Assembly: GCF_002201475.1 (NCBI RefSeq)
Contig: NZ_CP021422.1
Span: forward strand, 2,294,001-2,358,000
Direction: 5' to 3'
Origin: Acutalibacter muris
Lineage (GTDB): Bacteria > Bacillota > Clostridia > Oscillospirales > Acutalibacteraceae
Length of the DNA: 64,000 nucleotides
A program made the translations under genes and the position numbers. How positions within the stretch are numbered: position 1 is the first letter of the stretch; each line of letters opens with the position of its first letter. Of this stretch, positions 7,282 through 16,043 are shown one piece after another. A model generated the notes under the pieces. The model did no database searches. It was given only the letters and a program-made list of their open reading frames with translations, and was not told where the DNA came from.

Positions 7282-9321
7282 CTATACCCTCAACCAAACC
7301 CGCATTTCTCCTTCTCCACGGTTAGCCCACGCGAAGTAAGGAATTAACTTCAAACCGACAGGCTTCTCCTGCGGCTTGGTGTAATTTATATACAGCGAAC
7401 CTCCAGGCGTTATCTCTTGTTTGTATCCGGGCAGCTCTAATAAAACCATGTGTCTGCCGCCTATTTCAACACTTTTTTCTATTGCGTCTCCCACACGCTC
7501 CGCATCCAAGCGGTAACAATGCAGATTCTTGCTGTTGTCTGCCTGCTCCATACAATAGCAGAGCGGCCCCCGTGTGATGGCCGCCAGGCCATAATCCTCC
7601 CTGACATGGGGATTTGCCGTACGCATATGAATCTCCATGGGAAAATCCAGCTTAATTTGGTCTCCATCCTTCCATGTGCCGACTACGTACACATATCCAT
7701 TCTGTTCAAACCGCTCTATGCCGTCCGGTAAGGTGACGGTATAGTTTTTACACCAACCGGGAACGCGGAAAGCAAGCGTACAGCGGACAGGGCTGGCGGC
7801 TTTTATTCTTACGGTGGCAGACCCGCGCCAAGGAAATTCGCTCTCCAGATTCAGTTGCAGTTCTTTATTTCCAACACGTTTTGTGATTTGGCTCCCTATA
7901 TATAAATGCACAAATAATGTGTTCTCATTTTCTGTAAAAGCATAAGCGGCTATTGAACTGACGGTTCTGGCAATATTAGGCGGGCAGCAGGCGCAGCCAA
8001 ACCACTTTTGCCGTATCGGCTTTACATGCTCCAACCTGGCATCAGCCCCGCACGCCTGGGGGACCACCTCCAGCGGGTTAACATAGAAAAAGCTCTTTCC
8101 GTCCAAAGCCATACCGGCCAGGACCGTATTGTACAGCGCCAATTCCATCACATCCGCATACTCCGATTTCGGGCATATTTGCAGCATGCGCCGGGCAAAA
8201 ATGGCCAGGGCAATGGCCGCGCAGGTTTCTGAATACGCTGTATCATTAGGCAGGTCATAGGGGAAAGAGAAGGTTTCTCCCACAGCTGTGCTGCCAATGC
8301 CTCCTGTAATATATAGCTTTTTTTGCACAATATCGTCCCAGAGCCGGCCGCAGGCCGCAAAAAGATTTTCATCCAACGTCAATCTGCTTATATCCGCCAT
8401 GCCCGCGTAAAGATACGCTGCCCGCACCGCGTGTCCCACTGCCTCCGTCTGTTCCCGCACGGGCTTATGCGCCTGATAATAGGCATACCGGGACACATCA
8501 TCAGGCGGATAATGCTCCCCATTTTTCTCGGCCCTCTGCCGGTCCTCAAGCAGGAAAAAGTTGGGGGGCGTGCCTCTTTGATCAATAAAGAACCGGCCCA
8601 ATTCCAGGTATTCCCTTTTCCCGGTTGCCTCATACAATTTGGCCAACGCCAGCTCAAGCTCCTCGTGTCCGGGATACCCCCTGCATTTGCCCTCCTCCGG
8701 CCCAAAGCGCTGAAGCACGAAGGCCGCATACCGGCACGCGGTCTTCAGCAGCTTGTCCTTGCCTGTGGACTGATATAAGGCTATGGCGCTCTCTATCAAA
8801 TGCCCTAAACAATACAGTTCATGATTATCCTTGAGATATGTAAACGCTCCATCTATCCCGTTTACGATATAATACGTGTTCAAATATCCGCTTTCATGCT
8901 GGGCAGCACAGACGATATCCACCGCTTCCTCCAGCTTTGATTCCAGTTCCCGGTCGGGATGATTTGCCAAAGCGTAAGAGGCTGCTTCCACCCATTTGAA
9001 AAAATCCGAGTCCTGAAAGGCGAACCCATAATGCTTATCAGGATCCGGAGAGTCCGGGTCCTGAGGCAGTGCCCGGAACCCCTTGAAAGAATAAGACGGC
9101 CATACAAATTCCTGGGTTTTGCTGCGTTCCAGCATCCTGGCCGCCGCCCGGAAATTGTGTACACAAAAGCTTGGCGGCGCGTTGGGTATCCTGTCATTCA
9201 GCGCCTCCCATAGATATGGGATTACTTCCCGGCGTACGGTTTCCTGGGCAACGCCCCAAAAGGGGTCTGCTATTTTCGCCCGGCAGATGTCAATAGGGCG
9301 GTTAAAGGCTTTTTTATCCAT
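7282..9321 (-). CDS. GH127 beta-L-arabinofuranosidase
   Basis: A 679-residue protein from the ATG at 9321 (GAAGGAGGATATAT upstream). Its all-alpha barrel shows the zinc and catalytic signature of GH127/HypBA1. The sequence TAVGETFSFPYDLP has the acid/base-type Glu near residue 348. Sixteen residues on, SETCAAIA supplies the Glu and Cys ligands (about 364 and 366). WFGCACCPPNIARTVS supplies the paired cysteines (about 443-444), one of which is the nucleophile in HypBA1. The 16-2-77 residue spacing equals that of E322, E338, C340 and C417 in HypBA1. There is no signal peptide, so it acts inside the cell on imported oligosaccharides. It overlaps the upstream glycosidase by 8 bases (ATGGATAA) and is the last gene of the operon. 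Confidence 0.93.
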   Translation of the reverse strand: MDKKAFNRPIDICRAKIADPFWGVAQETVRREVIPYLWEALNDRIPNAPPSFCVHNFRAAARMLERSKTQEFVWPSYSFKGFRALPQDPDSPDPDKHYGFAFQDSDFFKWVEAASYALANHPDRELESKLEEAVDIVCAAQHESGYLNTYYIVNGIDGAFTYLKDNHELYCLGHLIESAIALYQSTGKDKLLKTACRYAAFVLQRFGPEEGKCRGYPGHEELELALAKLYEATGKREYLELGRFFIDQRGTPPNFFLLEDRQRAEKNGEHYPPDDVSRYAYYQAHKPVREQTEAVGHAVRAAYLYAGMADISRLTLDENLFAACGRLWDDIVQKKLYITGGIGSTAVGETFSFPYDLPNDTAYSETCAAIALAIFARRMLQICPKSEYADVMELALYNTVLAGMALDGKSFFYVNPLEVVPQACGADARLEHVKPIRQKWFGCACCPPNIARTVSSIAAYAFTENENTLFVHLYIGSQITKRVGNKELQLNLESEFPWRGSATVRIKAASPVRCTLAFRVPGWCKNYTVTLPDGIERFEQNGYVYVVGTWKDGDQIKLDFPMEIHMRTANPHVREDYGLAAITRGPLCYCMEQADNSKNLHCYRLDAERVGDAIEKSVEIGGRHMVLLELPGYKQEITPGGSLYINYTKPQEKPVGLKLIPYFAWANRGEGEMRVWLRV

Positions 9322-11899
9322 ATATATCCTCCTTCTCAAATTGCTTTTCCGAAGTCCGCAATAAATATACGGGGCCCAGCACTCCGCTGGGCGGGATCGG
9401 CATCCTTCTGGAAAAGGCATCCTGTATGCGGTTTGCCAGCGTGTTTGCCGCGACGATCTCGATCTCGTTTTTGCCGGCTTTGATGTATGAGCTGATATCC
9501 CACCGGTAGGGCGCCGCGATGCGCCAGCCCAAATCATGGCCGTTCACGCTGAGCTTGGCGGATACTCCTACCCTGCCAAGGTCCAGGCCCAGCGGCGCTT
9601 TTTTTAGGTCCAAGCTTGTCCGGTACCGTATCTTCCCTGAAAATTGAGGGTTTCCCTGTCTGCCGGTGATATTGATCAATTCTGATTGGCACCGGAATGG
9701 GGAATACCCGGCCGCTTTTCCCTGCTCATAAAGGTCAATGTCCCAAAGGGCGCAGACTTCACTTCTCTCCTTCCAACAGCACTCTTTTGGAAATGCCTCC
9801 ATCTCCTGGTCCTCTACACCGCCCCAAAGAAAAAGCGCGGACTCCCCGGGTTCTAGCGACACATCAACGACGCCGTCTTTAGTTTCCGCTTTTTCATACA
9901 CCTCATTTAGTAGATCCATCTTCAGATATTTGCCTTCCGCAGGGAACCGAACGCTTTCCAATATCGGCATAGGGTTTTCATTGAACAAAACGAAGGCTGA
10001 AGTATCTTCACGGTCGAACCTGGCAATACGCAGCAATGCTGAGCCTGCGTGGTAATCATGTGCTAAACGCTTGCTAAAAATATGATCGGCGAGTTTTTTC
10101 AGTTCTACCACTTCCCCCGGTAATTCTTCGGGACACATTGGGGCCGCGTCTATAAAGAAAACTGGCACGCCCGCGGCTTTCAGGCTCTTTGCCGCCTGCC
10201 AAAAGGGTTCCGGAAGATATCTGCATGACGGTACGGCTAAAAAGCCATATGATCTCTCGCCCACCATGAATTTACCGGCCTCCGCTTTTGCTCGGAGAAG
10301 AGAATCGACAGGCACGATGTCGTATGGGATATGGGCATCATAACAGATTTTTGCCGGCTTCTCAGAAAACATACAGCCTTGACCGTTCATCCACTCCGCT
10401 TCCCCATGGTAGAGAATCGCTCCCGCCGCTTCCATATCCGTTCCATAGAGGAGATGGGCGGCCCGGTTCGTGTATTTCATCAGTTTTGAAAAGCTTTCGA
10501 ACTGCGGGTCATTTCCACCGGCGTAAAAATGCGGGGGGCAGTCCTCGTCCGGGAAAAAATCCGTGAAGGCATGGGGAACAAAATGGTTCACACCGCGTAC
10601 CAGCAGGAAATCAATCAGCCACTTCATGCACGGGAGTCCCTCCGCCCATCCGAAGGCACCGAACACCTCGCACATCGCCCGTCCCTTCATTCGCGCGGTC
10701 TGTCTTGCCTGAGACGCCGCAAGGTGGGCGAGGATATAGTGGAAAAACTCCGGGTCGGCCACGCCTTCAGATATATCCGCCGCCGTCTGATATTGCCCCA
10801 TGCCCGGCATGACCTGGTGCAGCACGATGTCAATGCCGCTCATATCCTGTCCCGCCAGCGCTCGGAAAAAATGCCCCGCGCTGCAGCCCAATCTACCATG
10901 GGCACCCATATCCTCAATAATATGTCCTATATACATCACATTGTGCGAGCGGCACCAGTCGCCCAGCTGATAAGAAAAATTCCTTTTCCATAGCCCAGTC
11001 ACGGCATCCATATATGCCAGGCGCACATTTGGGCTATGCTCCCGATGTGAGTACCACAAAGCGGGCAACCAGTATTCACTCCACCCACTGCTCTCCATTT
11101 TCCCCAGAATCAGGTCCTCCCAGGGTAAGGCGACGCCTGGCTGTCCAACAGTACGGTAGTAGAACCCAGGGTCACGTCCATATGGACCGATGTACGGAGC
11201 ATCCAAGCTTGGCTCATCGGAAAAAAAGCCGGCAATGGTATCACCGAAATACTCCCCAAAATGCTGATAGTGGGGTTCATACACCGCCTCGATCAGAGCC
11301 CGCGGCCCTTCCTCCGTAAGCATACTGATATAGTCTGAGTCGTTTGCCCTGGTTCGGTAGACAAAGAACAGCCGCCAGCAGCCCTTGGGCAGATCCAGGT
11401 ACAGAAACCTGTCATCCGGCCGGGTGGAAAAGGCGACAGGCTCTCCCGATATTTCCTCTGCGTCTCCCGTTCGGAGAAACGCGCATATGCTGATCAGGCT
11501 CTCATCGTCTTTGCAGGGAGGTATCAGCACAGATATATCCCTGGCCGGGCCCATCAAATCCACATGATCCTCACGTATATACCAGCGCCGACATTCTGGA
11601 TGGGTGGTTTTTGTGGTCCCGTTTGCATATCCGGTGGGAAAATGCTTATCATCCAGGAACCAGACCTTCATGCCGCGCTTTTTTGCTTCACGTAGAATGA
11701 CCTCAAGATTTTTCCACCAAGCCTCGCCGCAGAAATCCTCAAAAGGACGCGACTCCAGGCAGAACGCCCTGCACCCGCTTTCCCATATTTTCTGAATCTG
11801 TCCCGGCAGTTCGTCCCTATGTCCGTCATGCTGCCAAAAGAACGGAAGGAGAAAATTCCCTTCCCTGTGATCCAGAATTTCCTTTAAAATTTGATTCAA
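9314..11899 (-). CDS. GH106-like alpha-L-rhamnosidase family glycosidase
   Basis: About 861 residues if translation starts at the TTG at 11899, which sits eight bases after GGAGG; this also removes an improbable 200-base overlap with the permease gene. The N-terminal barrel-like part includes LPFFWQHDGHRDELPGQIQK, KVWFLDDKHFPTGYANG, TIAGFFSDEPSLDAPYIG and MYIGHIIEDMGAHGRLGCSA. The C-terminal beta-sandwich contains LDLGRVGVSAKLSVNGHDLG, then YIKAGKNEIEIVAANTLANR and PIPPSGVLGPVYLL, as in GH106 and GH2-type sugar-binding domains. There is no signal peptide. The family call rests on overall layout and the C-terminal motif, so substrate is uncertain; rhamnose- or arabinose-containing pectic side chains fit the neighbouring GH127. 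Confidence 0.65.
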   Translation of the reverse strand: MNQILKEILDHREGNFLLPFFWQHDGHRDELPGQIQKIWESGCRAFCLESRPFEDFCGEAWWKNLEVILREAKKRGMKVWFLDDKHFPTGYANGTTKTTHPECRRWYIREDHVDLMGPARDISVLIPPCKDDESLISICAFLRTGDAEEISGEPVAFSTRPDDRFLYLDLPKGCWRLFFVYRTRANDSDYISMLTEEGPRALIEAVYEPHYQHFGEYFGDTIAGFFSDEPSLDAPYIGPYGRDPGFYYRTVGQPGVALPWEDLILGKMESSGWSEYWLPALWYSHREHSPNVRLAYMDAVTGLWKRNFSYQLGDWCRSHNVMYIGHIIEDMGAHGRLGCSAGHFFRALAGQDMSGIDIVLHQVMPGMGQYQTAADISEGVADPEFFHYILAHLAASQARQTARMKGRAMCEVFGAFGWAEGLPCMKWLIDFLLVRGVNHFVPHAFTDFFPDEDCPPHFYAGGNDPQFESFSKLMKYTNRAAHLLYGTDMEAAGAILYHGEAEWMNGQGCMFSEKPAKICYDAHIPYDIVPVDSLLRAKAEAGKFMVGERSYGFLAVPSCRYLPEPFWQAAKSLKAAGVPVFFIDAAPMCPEELPGEVVELKKLADHIFSKRLAHDYHAGSALLRIARFDREDTSAFVLFNENPMPILESVRFPAEGKYLKMDLLNEVYEKAETKDGVVDVSLEPGESALFLWGGVEDQEMEAFPKECCWKERSEVCALWDIDLYEQGKAAGYSPFRCQSELINITGRQGNPQFSGKIRYRTSLDLKKAPLGLDLGRVGVSAKLSVNGHDLGWRIAAPYRWDISSYIKAGKNEIEIVAANTLANRIQDAFSRRMPIPPSGVLGPVYLLRTSEKQFEKEDIYG

Positions 11900-11949
11900 G
11901 CCGCACACCTCCGTTTTTAGGTTCCACCATTGGGCAGACATCCCAAGCC

Positions 11950-12840
11950 CTATTCCTTCACAGACCCTATGGCAATGCCGGAAACAAAATGCTTTTGCAT
12001 AAATGGGTAAACGCATAGGATGGGGACCGTCGCGAATACGATCATTGCTCCTCTGAAGGATCGGTCGGACAGCAAGCGCAGCTTTCCAAGGCTCTCCGCT
12101 CCGAAGGAGCTGTAATCTATGTTGGTCAGCATCTGCCTTAACAGGGTTTGCAGAGGCCATTTGTTTCTGTCATTTATATAAATGGTTGCTCCAAACCATT
12201 CGTTCCAGTGGCCTACCATCTGAAACAGGGTGATAGTGGCAATGGAGGCCGTAGCCAGGGGCAGCGCAATTCTGAATAGGATCGTAAAGTCATTTGCCCC
12301 GTCGATCTCCGCCGACTCAAAGATACTTTTGTTGATTCCGCGGAAGAAATTCATCATCAGCACCACATTGCCAATTGGCAGACAGCCCGGAAGGATAAGT
12401 GACCAAAGGGTATCCATCATATTCAGGTTTTTTACAAGCAGGTAGTTTGGGATAAGCCCGCCGGAAACCATCATGGGGATTATAAAAAACAGGCTGATCC
12501 ATTTCCTACCCCGCAATTCATTGTTTTCCTTGGAAAGAGGATAGGCGGCAATGACGGTCACCGCCAAATTGATGGCGGTTCCCACGATGGTGCGGTAGAT
12601 TGAGACAAAAAACGCGTTCAGGAATATGGGGTTTGAAAACATGGTATCATATGCCGCCAGATTAAAGCCCTTCGGAATAAACAGCACCGAATTACTGGCT
12701 GCAGAGACGCTGTCGCTGAAAGAGAGGGCCAGAACATGGACCATGGGCAGCAGGCAGGTCAGGGAAACTGTGAGCAAAACTATGTAATCCACCACCAGAA
12801 AGATCCTGTCGCCGAAGCTTTTCGCAAGTTTATTATTCAT
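11950..12840 (-). CDS. ABC sugar transporter permease, LplC/YtcP type
   Basis: A 296-residue inner-membrane permease with about six hydrophobic segments (for example IVLLTVSLTCLLPMVHVLAL and GTAINLAVTVIAAYPLS). The EAA loop reads ESAEIDGANDFTILFRIALP and contacts the ATPase. The end, MQKHFVSGIAIGSVKE, is typical of CUT1 permeases paired with LplB. It is separated by 11 bases from the upstream permease. No ATPase gene is present in the module; CUT1 systems of this type usually share a genome-encoded MsmX-like ATPase. It imports the oligosaccharide bound by the lipoprotein at 13885-15747. Confidence 0.93.
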   Translation of the reverse strand: MNNKLAKSFGDRIFLVVDYIVLLTVSLTCLLPMVHVLALSFSDSVSAASNSVLFIPKGFNLAAYDTMFSNPIFLNAFFVSIYRTIVGTAINLAVTVIAAYPLSKENNELRGRKWISLFFIIPMMVSGGLIPNYLLVKNLNMMDTLWSLILPGCLPIGNVVLMMNFFRGINKSIFESAEIDGANDFTILFRIALPLATASIATITLFQMVGHWNEWFGATIYINDRNKWPLQTLLRQMLTNIDYSSFGAESLGKLRLLSDRSFRGAMIVFATVPILCVYPFMQKHFVSGIAIGSVKE

Positions 12841-12851
12841 TCGATCCCCTC

Positions 12852-13778
12852 CTAAAACACGCGGTAATTTGTAAACCGGGTCGCCAGGTAGTTTGCCGTA
12901 AGGGTAAGAACAAGGCCAATCACCGATTTGAACAATCCAATAGCAGTGGACAGGGAATACTGAGCATCCAGTAAGCCCTGGCGGTAGATAAAGGTGTCCA
13001 GCACATCTCCCGTGCGGTAGACTGCCGGGTTATACATCACTAGGATCTGGTCAAATCCGGCGTTCAAAATATTGCCGATATTCAGTACGCAAAGCATCAC
13101 TATAATCGAGCTTATGCCGGGCAGGGTAATATGCCAGATGCTTTTCAGCCGCCCCGCTCCGTCCATGGCGGCGGCCTCATACAGGTCGGGACTGATATTC
13201 GTCATGGCGGCCAGGTACACTATCGCTCCCCAGCCAAATTCCTTCCAGGTCTCCAGGATTACCATGGTGGGCTGAAACCATTGATTGCTGCCCAGAAAGA
13301 ATATTGGTTTTATCCCGAATATCCCCAAAAACTGATTGAGAATACCGGTGGTCGAGAGCATATCCGTAAATATCCCTCCAATAATGACCCAGGATAAAAA
13401 ATGTGGGAAATACGTTACGGTCTGCACGATCCGTTTATAGACCGGGTTCGCCACCTCGTTGAGCAGTAGCGCAAAAATGATGGCGGCAATTTGTCCGCAT
13501 ACAATCTTGCCTACGGCGATTATAAATGTGTTCCAGACGATAGAGGTAAAGTCTGGCATAACCATAGCGGTTTTGAACCATTTGAGCCCGACACATGGGC
13601 TGTCCACAATCCCCTCTCCCGGGTTAAAGTCCTTGAATGCAATGGTAAGTCCATATAATGGCACATAGTTGAACAGCAGCACCACAAAGGCCGGGATCAG
13701 CAGCATGGCATAAAGCTGCCACCTGCGTCTTAGGTACGCGGCAAATCCCTGCCGTCCATGATTTTGGGTGATATTCAT
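12852..13778 (-). CDS. ABC sugar transporter permease, LplB/YteP type
   Basis: A 308-residue permease beginning MNITQNHGRQGFAAYLRRRW. It has six predicted membrane segments, starting LYAMLLIPAFVVLLFNYVPL. The EAA motif is YEAAAMDGAGRLKSIWHITL, and the usual C-terminal ending is NYLATRFTNYRVF. It is the first permease after the solute-binding protein, from which it is separated by a strong hairpin (13812-13856). It forms the membrane heterodimer with the permease at 11950-12840. Confidence 0.93.
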   Translation of the reverse strand: MNITQNHGRQGFAAYLRRRWQLYAMLLIPAFVVLLFNYVPLYGLTIAFKDFNPGEGIVDSPCVGLKWFKTAMVMPDFTSIVWNTFIIAVGKIVCGQIAAIIFALLLNEVANPVYKRIVQTVTYFPHFLSWVIIGGIFTDMLSTTGILNQFLGIFGIKPIFFLGSNQWFQPTMVILETWKEFGWGAIVYLAAMTNISPDLYEAAAMDGAGRLKSIWHITLPGISSIIVMLCVLNIGNILNAGFDQILVMYNPAVYRTGDVLDTFIYRQGLLDAQYSLSTAIGLFKSVIGLVLTLTANYLATRFTNYRVF

Positions 13779-13811
13779 ATTGACCTTCCTTTCTAAACGT
13801 AATTAAAAAAC

Positions 13812-13856
13812 CACACACAGGGGAGTTCTGAGAAAACCGTTGACTCCCCTGCTGTG
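13812..13856 (-). promoter_or_regulatory. Intercistronic hairpin between binding protein and permease genes
   Basis: CAGGGGAGT pairs perfectly with ACTCCCCTG, and the stem continues with CACA/TGTG across a one-base bulge. There is no T-run, so partial termination or mRNA stabilisation is more likely than full termination. This would give more binding protein than permease, as is usual in sugar ABC operons. Module 2 has a hairpin at the same place. Confidence 0.7.
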
Positions 13857-13884
13857 CGGTCGAATTTAGGAGGTAAACCAAAGA

Positions 13885-15747
13885 TTATTTGTTGGAATTA
13901 TACCAGTCGTTCACTTCCTTGGTAATATCCTCGCCACCGTTGGCGCTCCAATTGGTCACGAATTCATCAAAGGCCGTGATAGGCTGTGTGCCCATAATAA
14001 TTTGTGCAAACGTTTCTATTTCCAGTTTGTGCAGATAGGTTTGCTTTTCGACCATCGTGTCGGTAGAGGCGCCGGCATATCCGTTGGCCTTGAGAACGCC
14101 TCCTTCACCGGACATCAGCTTATCCCAATAAGGGTAAATGCCCTCTGCGAAGGTCTTCACCATATTAGGATGGGTACTGTTCCACTCGTCAAACATCTTG
14201 CCGCCATCGGTGGAAAGGACGCTTCGATCTCCTGTGTTGTACGCCTCTGCCATGGTGCCGAAGTCCGCGTTGCCAATACTCACGATCTTGGCTCCGCACC
14301 CAAGCCATCTGCCCTGTTCGGTATAGTAGTCGTTCATAAAGCCGCAGCCTTCCTCTTCTTCGGGATAGTCATAAAGGTAAAGCTGGCGGGGCTGTCCGAT
14401 GTTGGGATACTTTTCCGCGATTTCCTCTGTGTTGAGTGGATTACGTACCTCTGTGACCGGATACTTGAACTCGTAGTTATACTCATTCTTCAGGGTCTCC
14501 CGCAGTTCTGTCTCGTTGCGGTAATAAGACTCCAAGTTATCCCCAAACACATAGAACAGGGCCTCCGGGTGCTCACAGCTTGTAGTAATAGCTGTGTTGT
14601 CGGCCGTCCACCAGGTATCCTTCACCACGCTGCAAGTGCCGTCATCACCACTGATAAAGGGGATTGCCGCTGTGGAAGAGTCAGGCAGCGCATTCCACAT
14701 GGGGGTAAGGGGATTGGCAATCGAGTGCCAGGCTCCATTGAACATAAGCGCGTTTCCTGCAATTACATCCTCATTTGCCTTGCCGGAATCCTTTACCACA
14801 AATTCCGGGTCGATATAACCCTTGGAGTAGTATTCTGCCAGCTTTTCCAAAGCGCTGCGCATCTCCGGCTGGATAGCGCCATATACAAGCCCGCCGTCCT
14901 TCTCGGTCCAGGCGGTGTTGGCGCCATAGGCGGTAAGGATCAGCTCCCAGCCGTTCAGGTCCTTGTCCAGCATCATGGCACGGCCGTTCGGATACTTTTC
15001 ATGGTACGCCGCAAACAGGTCATCCAGGTCGCTGATGGTTTTGGGCTCAGATTTATTCAGCTCTTTCAGAATGTCGGTACGGATAAAGTTTATCGTCCAG
15101 AAGGAGAGGGAGTCTGTGCCGGAGGGCATAGAATATTTTTTCCCGTTTACAATAAACGGCTTCCAGAAAGCCCCCTGTGACAGGGTCTCCGCGTCCTCGA
15201 TGTAATATTTGACAATGGGCGGAGCGTTCTCCAGCAGATCATCCATGGCGACCAGCTTGCCAGCCTGGGCATACTTTGCCACCTGGCCCACGCCGGGCTT
15301 GATGACATCCGGCAGATCATCGCTGGCGAATGCGAGATCAAGCTTTTGGGAATTGCTCTCGCTGTCCGCGGAGACCCACTTCATCTTCCACTCTATACCC
15401 AGATTTTCCTTGAGCCACTGGGTCCAGCCGTTGTTCTCTATGTCACAGCCATCGTGGAACATATCGTTTGCACCCACGACCGCGTGAGTCGTCAGAGTAA
15501 TTGGCGGGTCATATTTGACGAACCTTCCCTGGTCGTCAAAAACAATTCCGTTCTCCAACGTGCCGTCCGTTTCCGGCTGGGAGCCAACCTCAGAGGACTC
15601 CGCTTGGCTCTCAATGCTGGCTGTGGACGAGCTGTTGCTCTGGCTTTGACTGGAGCTTTGACTTGCAGTTTGACCGCATCCAGAAAGGGCCGCAGAAACT
15701 GTCAGCGCCAGACACATGATAACGGCCAGGATCTTTCGTTTTGTCAT
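13885..15747 (-). CDS. ABC transporter solute-binding lipoprotein (LplA/family 1-like)
   Basis: A 620-residue protein with a lipoprotein signal: KRKILAVIMCLALTVSAALS followed by the lipobox LSGCGQ, then a Ser/Gln-rich tether to about residue 55. The mature part has the pattern of large family 1 sugar-binding proteins (LAFASDDLPDVIKPGVGQVA, DKDLNGWELILTAYGANTAW, ending ITKEVNDWYNSNK). It is anchored outside the membrane and delivers the oligosaccharide to the permeases encoded next. It is the first gene of the minus-strand operon and is divergent from the YesM/YesN genes, which probably control it. Confidence 0.93.
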   Translation of the reverse strand: MTKRKILAVIMCLALTVSAALSGCGQTASQSSSQSQSNSSSTASIESQAESSEVGSQPETDGTLENGIVFDDQGRFVKYDPPITLTTHAVVGANDMFHDGCDIENNGWTQWLKENLGIEWKMKWVSADSESNSQKLDLAFASDDLPDVIKPGVGQVAKYAQAGKLVAMDDLLENAPPIVKYYIEDAETLSQGAFWKPFIVNGKKYSMPSGTDSLSFWTINFIRTDILKELNKSEPKTISDLDDLFAAYHEKYPNGRAMMLDKDLNGWELILTAYGANTAWTEKDGGLVYGAIQPEMRSALEKLAEYYSKGYIDPEFVVKDSGKANEDVIAGNALMFNGAWHSIANPLTPMWNALPDSSTAAIPFISGDDGTCSVVKDTWWTADNTAITTSCEHPEALFYVFGDNLESYYRNETELRETLKNEYNYEFKYPVTEVRNPLNTEEIAEKYPNIGQPRQLYLYDYPEEEEGCGFMNDYYTEQGRWLGCGAKIVSIGNADFGTMAEAYNTGDRSVLSTDGGKMFDEWNSTHPNMVKTFAEGIYPYWDKLMSGEGGVLKANGYAGASTDTMVEKQTYLHKLEIETFAQIIMGTQPITAFDEFVTNWSANGGEDITKEVNDWYNSNK

Positions 15748-16043
15748 TCCTGTTCAACTCCTGATAAAAATTTTTTGGCTTGTTACTCGGGCAATCATGG
15801 TTCAGCTTTTCCGGAAAGCAGTTGCTGCCTTTGGACATTTTGATATTACCATATGTCGGCGGTTTTGTACATGACAAAATCCACATATTGCATAACAAAA
15901 AATGACTTCTTTTTTCACAATGCAAAAAAAGGCTTTCCTGTTCCCCAAAAGTATGCTACACTTTATACGTGGCGTCAAGCTGTGTCCGGCACACAGGTTG
16001 TGCATAGTGGTGGAATCAAGCTGTGTTTTTGACGGAGGTGACT
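15748..16043. promoter_or_regulatory. Divergent control region of module 1
   Basis: A 296-base AT-rich region between the binding-protein gene (minus) and the sensor kinase (plus). It should hold promoters in both directions and the binding site of the AraC-type response regulator. Runs of A/T and TAATAT-like hexamers are present, but I could not assign a convincing -35/-10 pair or operator by eye. Confidence 0.5.
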